From contig JALNYH010000001.1 in NCBI GenBank assembly GCA_023229945.1, positions 1 to 64,000 on the forward strand: 64,000 nt of DNA, written 5' to 3'. Source of the stretch: Arcobacteraceae bacterium. GTDB taxonomy: Bacteria > Campylobacterota > Campylobacteria > Campylobacterales > Arcobacteraceae. The position numbers were made by a program, and so were the translations under genes. The notes beneath the pieces were generated by a model that did no database searches, was not told where the DNA came from, and saw only the letters and a program-made list of their open reading frames with translations. Each line of letters starts with the position of its first letter. Position 1 is the stretch's first letter. This document shows positions 52,945-62,248 of this stretch, piece by piece.

Positions 52945-54516
52945 TTAAATATCTTTGAAATTTTCCCTAATTTTTAGGAATTCATCTAAGTTTTCAAAAA
53001 ATAAGTCTATCAGCACTGGGTCAAAGTGTTTGCCTTTTTCCTCTTGAAAAAGATTTAGGATTTTATCTAATTCCCAAGCCCTTTTATAGCATCTATCGCT
53101 CCCTAAAGCATCAAACACATCAGCTATTGCAGTGATTCTTCCATATATATGTATTTCTTCACCTATAAGACCTCTTGGGTATCCACTACCATCATATTTT
53201 TCATGATGTTCATATGCTACTATTGCAGCAGTTTTTAGGAGTTGTCTGTTTGAATGTTTTAACATATCATATCCTATAAAAGAGTGTTTCTTCATGATTT
53301 CAAATTCTTCAATAGTAAATTTGGCTGGTTTATTTAATATTGCATCAGGAATTGCAACTTTGCCTATATCGTGCATAGGGCTTGCTTGTTTTAGCATATT
53401 TGATTCTTTTTCATCCAATCCATAATACAAAGCCAATAATTTTGAATACTCTGCTACTCTTTTTACATGGTTTCCTGTTTCTTTGGATCGACTCTCTCCT
53501 ATTGCACCCATAGTAAAGATTACTTCTTTTTGAGTATCTTCTAGCTCTTTGTATAATTGATTTATTTCAGTCAAACCATCTTCTACTTTTGCTTCAACTT
53601 CATCAAAACTAAGCCCTACATTCTTGCTTACTTTGTATGAAAAAAATCCTATAAATATCAAAGTCAATAAAAAAATAATTGTTGCTGAAACATATACTTT
53701 GGATATAAAGTCTTGTGAAATTTGTTCTATATCATTTTCTATTTTTATATTTACATCTTTACTAGAAGAAAGTATTTTATTTATTTCATTTTGTAAAATT
53801 AAGGATTTTTCTTCAATATTTTTTATTTGTACTGCATATCCACCTATCCTTTGAACTATAGAAATATATTCTTCAACCAGTGAATTATTATAAGATTTTT
53901 GAAATATGAGTATCTTCTCAAGCCATTTATCAAGATATTTTTGTTCTTTGTACTGAAATAAAACTTCTTTACTATAATATTTGACATCTGAGAATTTCTT
54001 GATGGTTACCAAATCTTTAGTTTTCAATACCTCTTCTTCCAAAATTTTTCTTGTAGTATTTTCTAAAGGATAATTGGCATCAAACAAATTATCAAGCATT
54101 ATTTTCTCACTTTGCAAAATAAATATAGTTTCAAACGCTTCTTCTATTTTTAATTCATTTTGTGATATAACAAGCAAATTATTTTGTATTTTTTTACTTT
54201 TATGAATATCTTTTATAAATATGTCAATAAAATCATCTTCTTCAGAAAGAAAACTATTCCTTAGATTCTCAAATTTATATTCAAAAGTATTAAAAGATTT
54301 TTTTAAACTATTTAGCTCATTGATATTGTTTGTATTAACTACATCTTTTACCGATAAATTCATATTCTCTTGCATTAAAATCAATTCTGAAATATATTTT
54401 TTGATATAGTTGTCTTCTTTTACTTTATACAATACTGCATGAATTGTACTAAAAATCAAAAGAACCAATAATGCTATCAAAGCAAAACTATATTTAACTA
54501 ATCTTCTAATATTCAT
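52945..54516 (-). CDS. Sensor HD-GYP phosphodiesterase
   Basis: A 523-residue protein. A membrane helix (10-30), a periplasmic mostly helical sensor (30-272), a second helix (275-297), a coiled linker, then an HD-GYP domain (about 340-515) with HDIGK (His382, Asp383), HHEKYDGSGYP (437-447). Most HD-GYP proteins degrade cyclic di-GMP; here all key residues are present. Last gene of the operon starting at 59975; begins 9 bp after the phosphoesterase stop. Confidence 0.88.
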   Translation of the reverse strand: MNIRRLVKYSFALIALLVLLIFSTIHAVLYKVKEDNYIKKYISELILMQENMNLSVKDVVNTNNINELNSLKKSFNTFEYKFENLRNSFLSEEDDFIDIFIKDIHKSKKIQNNLLVISQNELKIEEAFETIFILQSEKIMLDNLFDANYPLENTTRKILEEEVLKTKDLVTIKKFSDVKYYSKEVLFQYKEQKYLDKWLEKILIFQKSYNNSLVEEYISIVQRIGGYAVQIKNIEEKSLILQNEINKILSSSKDVNIKIENDIEQISQDFISKVYVSATIIFLLTLIFIGFFSYKVSKNVGLSFDEVEAKVEDGLTEINQLYKELEDTQKEVIFTMGAIGESRSKETGNHVKRVAEYSKLLALYYGLDEKESNMLKQASPMHDIGKVAIPDAILNKPAKFTIEEFEIMKKHSFIGYDMLKHSNRQLLKTAAIVAYEHHEKYDGSGYPRGLIGEEIHIYGRITAIADVFDALGSDRCYKRAWELDKILNLFQEEKGKHFDPVLIDLFFENLDEFLKIRENFKDI

Positions 54517-54525
54517 TTTTTACAC

Positions 54526-55245
54526 CTATTTATGAATTATGTTAAGTATCGTTATTTCACTATCAGCTTTGTACCTTTTGTGAATTCCCCAAGTACCTAA
54601 GCCTTTATTGACATAAATTGCCGTTTTGTCTTTATAAAACAACCCTGATAAAAAAGGCTGAAATAATCGTACGATATAATGAAAAGGGAAAATCTGACCA
54701 CCATGAGTATGCCCACACAAAAACAAAGAGCAATTTGACTTTAAGGCAAATTTATAATCTTTTGGTTGATGGGCTAGCAATATGGTACCATCACTTGAAG
54801 ATAATTGTTTTATGATAAAATCTTCATCCCTTTTGTGTCCAAAAAATCTAGAAAATCTATCTGGCAACCCACAAAGTGTAATTTGTGTTTTGTTGTATGT
54901 AAACTCTATGCAATTATTATCCATAAAAGTAAAGTTTGATAAAATCACTTTCATATTCTCAAGTCCATAAACCAAGTCATGATTACCACTTACACAAAAA
55001 ATATTTCTAAGTTGGTTTAATATTAAAAGTTTGTCTTCTATTTTTGATACTTTACAATCTAGAATATCACCAGTAATCACGGCAATATCATATTCTAAGC
55101 TATTGCAAATAGATACCAAATCTTCAATAAAGGTACTTGAAGTATTTTTGTTTATATGTAAATCACTCAAGTGAAGTATTTTCAAACCACAAATATTTTT
55201 ATTTGAGGTGAATATTTTTATCTCCTGATGATTTGGTAAATTCAT
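54526..55245 (-). CDS. Metallophosphoesterase
   Basis: A 239-residue calcineurin-like phosphoesterase with DLH (Asp28, His30), GD (Asp60), GNHD (88-90) and GHTHGGQ motifs intact. No membrane segment. Short compared with the protein at 28247, which it resembles in this domain. Part of the seven-gene operon; the substrate may be a membrane lipid or nucleotide, unknown. Confidence 0.83.
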   Translation of the reverse strand: MNLPNHQEIKIFTSNKNICGLKILHLSDLHINKNTSSTFIEDLVSICNSLEYDIAVITGDILDCKVSKIEDKLLILNQLRNIFCVSGNHDLVYGLENMKVILSNFTFMDNNCIEFTYNKTQITLCGLPDRFSRFFGHKRDEDFIIKQLSSSDGTILLAHQPKDYKFALKSNCSLFLCGHTHGGQIFPFHYIVRLFQPFLSGLFYKDKTAIYVNKGLGTWGIHKRYKADSEITILNIIHK

Positions 55246-55246
55246 A

Positions 55247-55774
55247 CTAATTTGCTTTTTTGTAATTTAATAAATAAGAAATATCTATTTTATTTCTAAC
55301 TGTTAAAAAAAACATTTTAGGTGGTTGCATACCATAGTCTGTAAGCTCTATGTCAAAGCCACCTTCTATACTTAATGATTCTGTACTTTCAATTATTTCT
55401 GCCCTTGAAGATATATTTCTTGATATGCCATTTAATGTCAAAATACCGCTAATTATATATTTATCTTCGACTTTCTGTACACTTTGGATTTCAAAAGAAA
55501 TATCAGGATGGATTGTCACATTTAACAACTCACACATATTGGAATCTCTTTTTTCTTTGCCACTTTTTAAATCAACTGCATTAATATTTATCTTACCTTT
55601 TAATGACTCTATGGAATCTTCTTTTGATAAATTTGAACTTATCATTTTTGTAGAAGGGTTGATATTGCTATCTCCTAAGACTTCAGTGTGAGCATTTATA
55701 TACCCATCATCAAAACTTAATTCATAGGCATTTGCCCATAAAGCCAAAATGGCTACCAAAACTAATTTGAACAT
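55247..55774 (-). CDS. YceI family periplasmic protein
   Basis: A 175-residue protein with signal peptide (MFKLVLVAILALWANA) and a YceI-type lipocalin-like beta-barrel with DYGMQPP near the C-terminus. YceI proteins bind polyisoprenoids, sometimes quinone-like. In the operon it lies between a polytopic membrane protein and a phosphoesterase, overlapping the former by 13 bp. Confidence 0.83.
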   Translation of the reverse strand: MFKLVLVAILALWANAYELSFDDGYINAHTEVLGDSNINPSTKMISSNLSKEDSIESLKGKININAVDLKSGKEKRDSNMCELLNVTIHPDISFEIQSVQKVEDKYIISGILTLNGISRNISSRAEIIESTESLSIEGGFDIELTDYGMQPPKMFFLTVRNKIDISYLLNYKKAN

Positions 55775-56739
55775 AATTTCTCCTTTTGTTGAATTTGTTG
55801 CGTAATCAAAATCTTGATTAATAATCCCAGAAATAGAATAGGTACAAATAAAATCAATTCATTTATAGCTACAAAGAGTCCTGCACCTGATGCTATCCAT
55901 CCTATAAAAACCATATAAAAAGCTAAAGTTTTAAGAGATTTTTGGAATATACTTTTTAGTATTGCTACATTATAATATGAGATAACGAATGGATATACCA
56001 TAGATAAAGCAAGCTCTACTTTGAGGAAATATGCCATATAGCTAAAGGCAAACAACATCAAAATAAGGAGTGCTTTTTGATGGTTTTCAAGCTTTAGCTT
56101 AAATCCTGCAATAACTCCTATGATATGAAATATCGCAATTTCATATGTATATCCATTTCTCCAAATTGAAATATCCAAATCTCGTGATATCGTCTCAAAA
56201 AGTGCTGAATCTAAGAAAACCCAAAAAGTCATTAGCAAAAGAGGGTATTCAAGATTTAGTATTTGATTTTGATTTGAAATAGCTTTTTTGGGAAGGAAAA
56301 ATGAACTTCCCAAAGTCATAACAGTCAATAGCACAGCAAGATTTTGCCTTTGCGACACATCATAATTAAACAAAAAAGTACCTAATGTATAAGATATTAC
56401 TAAGGCAAGAGCTATTTGTATATTTGAAGCTTTTTTTAACTCATTAATCAAAAGAGGTGCTAAAGCTCCTACGCTTAAGCCTAAAATAAAAAGCATAGCT
56501 ATAGATAAATTTGGATAAAAAATACTTACTCCCAACTGTACTCCCAAAAATGCTTTTATTTTATTTCCATTACTTGCTCTGATATAATAACTCATAATAG
56601 AGCCTAAAATACCACCTATTGGTAAAGGGGCGATAAGCAAAATATTTGAAGAAAAATACTCTACTATTCCAGTTTGAGCTATCAACAAATAATAACTAAG
56701 TTCAAAAGCTATAAAAAATATTAATGCAATTCTTGACAT
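55762..56739 (-). CDS. Ten-helix membrane protein of unknown function
   Basis: A 325-residue polytopic protein with about ten membrane segments, reminiscent of half an MFS transporter but without recognised MFS motif A. Basic C-terminal end. Overlaps its upstream partner, the CcoN-like gene, by 19 bp and YceI by 13 bp, so it is translated with them. I do not recognise the family. It might carry haem or a quinone, but nothing in the sequence proves it. Confidence 0.6.
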   Translation of the reverse strand: MSRIALIFFIAFELSYYLLIAQTGIVEYFSSNILLIAPLPIGGILGSIMSYYIRASNGNKIKAFLGVQLGVSIFYPNLSIAMLFILGLSVGALAPLLINELKKASNIQIALALVISYTLGTFLFNYDVSQRQNLAVLLTVMTLGSSFFLPKKAISNQNQILNLEYPLLLMTFWVFLDSALFETISRDLDISIWRNGYTYEIAIFHIIGVIAGFKLKLENHQKALLILMLFAFSYMAYFLKVELALSMVYPFVISYYNVAILKSIFQKSLKTLAFYMVFIGWIASGAGLFVAINELILFVPILFLGLLIKILITQQIQQKEKLCSN

Positions 56740-58292
56740 AACATCTCCTTATTGTAAAAAAACATAAGATAAAATACGACAAATCCAAAATCAACTATCC
56801 CTATAAGTAACGCTTCTATACCCAAAATATTTTTTAGATATAGCGCAAAAAACACTGAACTTATACATACTCTTATGATAACTGTCAAGGTTGTTAGGAT
56901 TTGTTCATGTTTGGTATGTATAAAAGCACTCAAATGAATCACACCTGTCATCGCAACAAACATAAATACTATATATTCATACTTCCCACTAAACTCAAAT
57001 CCAAACAAAGGATAGATAAAACTTGCCATCAATATCAAAAGTATACCACCAAAACCATCACTTAAAAAACCTATTAGATTATATTTCTTAAGAGGGCTTA
57101 GCTGTATTCTAAAATCAAACAACGATATAGCAGAATAAATCACCACAAAAGCAAAAAGAGTTCTTAGTAACCACATGTCAAATACTTCTACTTCCCAAAG
57201 TTCAGCTTGAGAAATACCAGATATACTAAGCACTATAAACATTCCCAATATTCCCATTATATAAATTGCATAAAAGCTAAAATTTTTTAATCTATCAATA
57301 TAGGATGCAAACATAGCTATTACCATAAAAAATACACCTATACCCATAGCAATATGAGCATGAGCTATGATGAGGTCGTTTCTATGAAAAATCCATCTAA
57401 TATCTGGAATAAATAAGATATTACCTTGTATATCGACAAACAAAAAAGCCAATATTGATATCAGCAATGCTTTTTTAGCAAAGGTATCTATTTGTGTATC
57501 TTTATACCATCTGTATAAAAGTGGAATGTACAGTAAAGTCAAATACTGCAAAAACCACTCTTGATTATAGCTTAGCTGATCGATAAAACTTCTATAAAAA
57601 ACAGACCCGAAATAAAATAAAGTAGGAATAACCCATAATATATTCCATCTAGCTATAAATTCATCTTTGTTTAGAAGTTTTATAATCAGATAATATATAG
57701 GTATCAATGCCAAACTCATTCCCAAAGTATTGTCTCCATGTGGTCCACTTATGGTACTTTCTACTTGACCAATAATTGGATTCATTAAAACCAAAAGCAT
57801 AACAGGTGCAATACCAACAAACACCAAAGATACTTTGACCCAAATAGGGATAATTTGATAGACTTTAATATATTTATATAAAGCTACTATATAAAAAACT
57901 CCAGCAATTGCGAGTATAAAATTTAGAGCATAAGGGAAATCATAAAAAGCAAGACCTCTGGTATTTCCAAAGAGCAATGAAACTATCATAAAAATCAGAA
58001 AAATATACCAAAATACGGTATATAAACTTAAATAATAGATACCCTCTTTTGAGGTATTTGCTATTTCTTTTTCCATGAGCATAAATGGTAAATAAGACAA
58101 CATCAAAGGGACAAATCCATATAACATCAAAGATATATGGATTGATCTCATATTTACAGGATTTAAAGTATCGCAATCTATATAAAATCCTAGAAGATTG
58201 AGAGAATAGAATAATCCAAACATAAGTCCTACAACAAAAAATACAAATGATATTTTAAATTGAGTTTCAATAAATTTATAAAATCCTACCAT
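56721..58292 (-). CDS. Haem-copper oxidase-like membrane protein lacking CuB ligands
   Basis: A 523-residue protein with about 14 membrane segments, resembling CcoN/NorB subunit I. His52 (RSIHISLMLYG) matches the low-spin haem ligand of helix II; His311 and His313 (IIAHAHIAMG) match the paired haem ligands of helix X. The helix VI segment that should read GHN reads GDNTLG (Asp187), with His185 two residues before it, and the following helices contain no HH pair, so the CuB site seems absent. Probably binds one or two haems b but cannot reduce oxygen or NO. Overlaps both neighbours. Confidence 0.7.
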   Translation of the reverse strand: MVGFYKFIETQFKISFVFFVVGLMFGLFYSLNLLGFYIDCDTLNPVNMRSIHISLMLYGFVPLMLSYLPFMLMEKEIANTSKEGIYYLSLYTVFWYIFLIFMIVSLLFGNTRGLAFYDFPYALNFILAIAGVFYIVALYKYIKVYQIIPIWVKVSLVFVGIAPVMLLVLMNPIIGQVESTISGPHGDNTLGMSLALIPIYYLIIKLLNKDEFIARWNILWVIPTLFYFGSVFYRSFIDQLSYNQEWFLQYLTLLYIPLLYRWYKDTQIDTFAKKALLISILAFLFVDIQGNILFIPDIRWIFHRNDLIIAHAHIAMGIGVFFMVIAMFASYIDRLKNFSFYAIYIMGILGMFIVLSISGISQAELWEVEVFDMWLLRTLFAFVVIYSAISLFDFRIQLSPLKKYNLIGFLSDGFGGILLILMASFIYPLFGFEFSGKYEYIVFMFVAMTGVIHLSAFIHTKHEQILTTLTVIIRVCISSVFFALYLKNILGIEALLIGIVDFGFVVFYLMFFYNKEMLCQELH

Positions 58293-58899
58293 CTTTTACC
58301 TCGTATATTTTATCACTTTGTAATGCCAAATATTTATCGTGTGTGGCTACCACAACGCTCGTCCCGCCCAAAGCCAAGCCTCTAAAAATATCAAATACAT
58401 TTTGTGAGTTTTTTGAATCAAGATTTCCAGTAGGCTCATCTGCAAATATAACTTTTGGTTTATTTATCAAAGCTCTGGCTATGGCTACTCTTTGTCTTTG
58501 TCCACCTGATATTTCATTTGGAAATTTATTGACCATATCATAAATATTTAACAGTGATAAAATCTCATTAATTTCAGCTTCAGTTGCTTTTTCGTTTGCT
58601 ATTTGGATATTTTCTTTTACTGTGAGGTAGTTTATAAGATAATGAAATTGGAAGATAAAGCCAATGTTTTTTTGTCTAAATAAATCTATATTGTTAATAT
58701 CTTGATAGTTAATACCATCAAAGCCCAGCTCACCAGAAGTAGGTTTTAGCAGTGTAGATAAAATACTAAGCAGTGTACTTTTACCACTACCACTTTCACC
58801 ATTTAAAGAGATAAACTCACCTTTTTTGATAGACAAATTTATATCTTTTAGTGCCAAATCTTTACCATAAAGATGTGATACATTCTTAATATCTATCAT
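58276..58899 (-). CDS. ABC transporter ATPase, LolD/MacB type
   Basis: A 207-residue ATPase: Walker A GESGSGKST (about 33-41), signature SGGQRQRVAIARAL, Walker B VIFADEPTGNLD. Pairs with the FtsX-like permease 3 bp upstream (ATGA overlap). The operon has no periplasmic adapter or LolE-like second permease. Confidence 0.93.
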   Translation of the reverse strand: MIDIKNVSHLYGKDLALKDINLSIKKGEFISLNGESGSGKSTLLSILSTLLKPTSGELGFDGINYQDINNIDLFRQKNIGFIFQFHYLINYLTVKENIQIANEKATEAEINEILSLLNIYDMVNKFPNEISGGQRQRVAIARALINKPKVIFADEPTGNLDSKNSQNVFDIFRGLALGGTSVVVATHDKYLALQSDKIYEVKDGRIL

Positions 58900-59975
58900 A
58901 TTTTACTTCCTTGTATCAATATAACAGGATCAGTCTTGGAGGCATTTAAAGCTGGTAATACTGCACCAACTGTAACCATTAACATAGTTGTTATGAAAAT
59001 ATACAATGTCAAGCTGAGGGTCAATTCTCCATTTACATATCCTTGAAGCAAAGTGGAGTTTTTTATAAAGTAAAGAATAATATTGGATATAAAAAATGCA
59101 CTTACAAAACTAAACAACCCAAGCACTGAACTCTCTTGTATTATTTGCAAAACAATTCTTCTCATAGGTATACCTATCGCTCTCTTAATCCCAAATTCAC
59201 TTTGTCTTTGATGAATAGTAAGGCTCATAATGCTTATAACTCCAAGTAATCCCATACAAAAAGCCACTACAGAGATTACATTTGCAGAAATTTTGATAAT
59301 CTTAAATTGATTGTAGTTTTCTACAAAACTAGTGGTAGATTTGACTTCAATATCTTCACTTAAAAGTTTTACATTTTCGATAATCTTATTTGTATCAGCT
59401 TCAATCGCAGTATTTATCATAATCATTGATGCACTTTTATTAAATATCATTCCCGCATCTTCTATATTCAAAACAATACCACCATTTTCAAAACCTATAT
59501 CACTTTCAAAAGTTCCTGAAACTTTAAACTTTTTATTGGCTATTGCTATGAAATCTTTATTTTGTAATGATTCTCGAAGTGAGTTACCTATTAAAACTTC
59601 ATTACTTTTTGGGTATATGCCACTTAGAAGACTATAGTTTTCAAACCTATTATTGCTAACACCATAAACAGCTACTATTGGAAGGTGTTCTATAGGTGTA
59701 GCACCTACTATAATCGCTGAGGTTTTTTTTACATTATGAATTTCATTTATTTTAGATATGATGTTGATATCTACATTGGAAAAAAAAGTATCTGAAATCC
59801 TAGCTTGTGTGACGATTATGTCTCCATCACTTTTAAGGATTGAGGAGTACATTGATATTACACCATTGGAAATTGAAGTGATTAAAAATATGGCACTTAT
59901 TGAAAATGTAAGACTTAGATAAATAAGTAAAGTTTTTAATCTATTTGCTTTCAAAGCTTTTATTGATTGGTACAT
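58896..59975 (-). CDS. FtsX-like ABC permease, MacB/LolC type
   Basis: A 359-residue permease: N-terminal helix (15-38), a large periplasmic domain (about 40-225) and three C-terminal helices (235-340) of the FtsX fold. Works with the next ATPase as a mechanotransmission-type transporter that moves lipoproteins, peptides or signals. First gene of the seven-gene operon; AGGAG lies 4 bp before the ATG. Confidence 0.88.
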   Translation of the reverse strand: MYQSIKALKANRLKTLLIYLSLTFSISAIFLITSISNGVISMYSSILKSDGDIIVTQARISDTFFSNVDINIISKINEIHNVKKTSAIIVGATPIEHLPIVAVYGVSNNRFENYSLLSGIYPKSNEVLIGNSLRESLQNKDFIAIANKKFKVSGTFESDIGFENGGIVLNIEDAGMIFNKSASMIMINTAIEADTNKIIENVKLLSEDIEVKSTTSFVENYNQFKIIKISANVISVVAFCMGLLGVISIMSLTIHQRQSEFGIKRAIGIPMRRIVLQIIQESSVLGLFSFVSAFFISNIILYFIKNSTLLQGYVNGELTLSLTLYIFITTMLMVTVGAVLPALNASKTDPVILIQGSKI

Positions 59976-60074
59976 TAAACTCCTTGATTCCTTGAAATTA
60001 TTAAAGAATTTTACAATTTGATTATGAACTGTATATGAAATAAAACAATAAATAAATTCTAAAATAAATTAGGA

Positions 60075-60124
60075 TTCATCTATTGTTCATAATGATTTGG
60101 TATAAATGTCAATAAAGTGTCAAT
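60075..60124 (+). promoter_or_regulatory. Two pairs of direct repeats spaced 11 bp: candidate operator
   Basis: TTCAT at 60075 and 60086, and GTCAAT at 60108 and 60119, each pair repeating after exactly 11 bp. The second pair lies about 45-60 bp upstream of the expected transcription start, the position used by OmpR/PhoB-type activators. The encoded OmpR-family regulator at 62614 is the natural candidate. Confidence 0.55.
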
Positions 60125-60156
60125 GGATATTACATACTATCTTTAGACTATTCTTC

Positions 60157-60162
60157 TATAAT
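60157..60162 (+). promoter_or_regulatory. -10 box of the SHP-DHC operon
   Basis: TATAAT in A/T-rich DNA, 27 bp before the SHP ATG, downstream of the direct repeats. Confidence 0.6.
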
Positions 60163-60188
60163 TTCATAAATTAAAACGAGGAGTTCAA

Positions 60189-60593
60189 ATGAAAATAGTA
60201 TTTTATCTTTTGCTAACAGTTAGCTTGAGTTTTGGTACAGTGTTAGACGATTATCTTGCTAATTTGTCTAAAGAAGTCAAATCCAAGAATTCTAATTTTG
60301 AAGGATTTGATGCAAAAAGGGGTGAGGTAATATTTACATCAACTCATAAAGGAAAGAAGGGTGAAATGATTTCATGTGTATCATGTCATAATAATGACTT
60401 GACTCAAAGTGGCAAAAACTCTTTTACTGGCAAGGTAATAGAACCTCTTTCTCCTAAAGCCAATCCAGCAAGACTAACTGAGGCGAAAACAATTGACAAA
60501 TGGCTACGAAGAAACTTCAATGATGTGTATAATCGTGAAGGAACTGCCCAAGAACAAGGGGATGTGCTTACTTACATCCTTTCAAAGGATTAA
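60189..60593 (+). CDS. SHP-type class I cytochrome c (DUF1924)
   Basis: A 134-residue secreted monohaem cytochrome: signal peptide 1-16, haem motif CVSCH (Cys63, Cys66, His67) and the SHP pattern PLSPKANPARLT ... WLRRNFND. In Rhodobacter SHP an Asn near that last segment serves as a releasable sixth haem ligand; Asn109 is at a similar distance. SHP binds small ligands (oxygen, NO) and is reduced by DHC. GAGGAG precedes the ATG. First gene of the divergent operon. Confidence 0.87.
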   Translation: MKIVFYLLLTVSLSFGTVLDDYLANLSKEVKSKNSNFEGFDAKRGEVIFTSTHKGKKGEMISCVSCHNNDLTQSGKNSFTGKVIEPLSPKANPARLTEAKTIDKWLRRNFNDVYNREGTAQEQGDVLTYILSKD

Positions 60594-60595
60594 TC

Positions 60596-61123
60596 ATGAA
60601 ACTATTGATGTTTTTAACATTGTTTTTAACTCTTTTATCCTCAGAGGATAAATACTCTAGTGGTCTAAAACCAACAAAAAAAGGGGTAGCCCCCGTAAAT
60701 AATGCGTTGTATATCAACGAATGTGGTTCATGCCATTTTGCCTATCAACCAGGACTCTTGCCTGCAAATGCTTGGGAGAAGATGATGGGTAATCTTGAAA
60801 ATCACTTTGATACAGATGCTTCTTTATCGCAAGAAGATTTTATCACTATTTCAAATTATCTAAAACAAAATAGTGCAGAAAAAAATATGGATTATAAACG
60901 AAGTAGTCGTATTGTAAATAGTCTAAAGGGTAGACAAATTCCTGATTCTATTTCACAAACTCCATATATGATAGAAAAACACAATGAAATACGCCCATCT
61001 TTAATTACGCAAAAAGAGGTAAAAGGGATTTTTAATTGTATTGCATGCCATACAACAGCTGACAAAGGTATTTATAGTGAACGAGATATCCATATTCCCA
61101 ATTTTGGACGATGGAAAGATTAA
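60596..61123 (+). CDS. Dihaem cytochrome c (DHC)
   Basis: A 175-residue periplasmic DHC-family cytochrome: signal peptide (about 1-16), haem 1 CGSCH (43-47) and haem 2 CIACH (148-152), matching PF09626 in arrangement. Known partner that reduces SHP. Its sequence is repeated in a similar form at the C-terminus of the next gene product. Spaced 2 bp after SHP. Confidence 0.9.
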   Translation: MKLLMFLTLFLTLLSSEDKYSSGLKPTKKGVAPVNNALYINECGSCHFAYQPGLLPANAWEKMMGNLENHFDTDASLSQEDFITISNYLKQNSAEKNMDYKRSSRIVNSLKGRQIPDSISQTPYMIEKHNEIRPSLITQKEVKGIFNCIACHTTADKGIYSERDIHIPNFGRWKD

Positions 61124-61132
61124 GGAGACCAC

Positions 61133-62248
61133 ATGTTTAAATCATATATTTGGAGTTTACCAACACGAGTCTTTCACTGGCTCTTTGCTCTTTTAATTTT
61201 ATTGGCTTTTTTGACAGATGATGACGATTTGCTCAATTATCATGCGGTTATTGGCTATGCGGTATTAATTCTTTTAGCCTTTCGAGTGGTTTGGGGATAT
61301 TTGGGGCCTAAATACTCCAAGTTTAAAGATTTTCCTTTGAGTATGAATAATGTCAAAGAGTTTATGTTTAATATTTTTAATAGCGAACAAAAATATATCG
61401 GACACAATTCTCCGGCTTCTTATGTGATGATAACAATGTTTGTTGTAATCTTTCTAGTGATAATAACAGGAGCATTAACTTTTGGTATTCAAGAAGGGAA
61501 AGGGATATTTTCCTTTTTAAATGACTCTTTTTTTAGAAAAATGGAACTTTTTGAAGATTTGCACGAGTTTTTTGCTAACTTTCTTGTTATACTTATTGTA
61601 GCTCATATAATTGGAGTTTTAACAGATAAACTAGTTCATGGCAAACATCAAACACTCAATTCTATTTTTACAGGCTATAAGCAAACATTAGAAGAAAATA
61701 GTATAAAACTTACTATATTCCATAAATTGATTGCCTTTATATTTTTATTAGCGTTCATTGCTTTTTTGGTGTTTAATTTGATGCAACCTAAAAATATTTT
61801 AATTGCTTCAAAATATGAGCCTATTGATTATATGGTACAAAATGAACTTTTTGTCAATGAATGCGGTGCTTGTCATACTTTGTATCCACCTCATAGTTTA
61901 CCCAGGCACTCTTGGGTGAGTATGATGAATGATTTAGAAAACCATTTTGGTGATGATGCTTCACTAGAAGAGGAAGAAAATCAAAATATATTAAACTTTT
62001 TGGTTCAAAACAGTGCGGAGACTTCAACCCAAGAGATGAGCTTTAAAATTAGCAAATCTATAGGAAATAAAGATATAATTGCTATAACTCAAACCTCTTT
62101 TTGGAAAAATGAACACAAAAAGATTCCAAAAGAGGTATTTGAACACAATGAAGTTAAAAGTAAAGCCAACTGTAAAGCTTGTCATAGTGATATTGAGAAA
62201 GGATTAATTGAAGATGATAAAATCAAAAATATTAACGCTTTTTTGTAG
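61133..62248 (+). CDS. Cytochrome b561 with fused DHC domain
   Basis: A 371-residue membrane protein. Residues 1-215: four or five helices of a cytochrome b561 (Ni/Fe-hydrogenase type), with His15, LNYHAVIGYA, EDLHEF and IVAHIIGV as likely haem b ligands. After a further helix near 205 a DHC domain follows (C244-x-x-C247-H and C347-x-x-C350-H). Fused forms would pass electrons from quinol through haem b straight to periplasmic haems c. AGGAG upstream of ATG. Confidence 0.87.
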   Translation: MFKSYIWSLPTRVFHWLFALLILLAFLTDDDDLLNYHAVIGYAVLILLAFRVVWGYLGPKYSKFKDFPLSMNNVKEFMFNIFNSEQKYIGHNSPASYVMITMFVVIFLVIITGALTFGIQEGKGIFSFLNDSFFRKMELFEDLHEFFANFLVILIVAHIIGVLTDKLVHGKHQTLNSIFTGYKQTLEENSIKLTIFHKLIAFIFLLAFIAFLVFNLMQPKNILIASKYEPIDYMVQNELFVNECGACHTLYPPHSLPRHSWVSMMNDLENHFGDDASLEEEENQNILNFLVQNSAETSTQEMSFKISKSIGNKDIIAITQTSFWKNEHKKIPKEVFEHNEVKSKANCKACHSDIEKGLIEDDKIKNINAFL

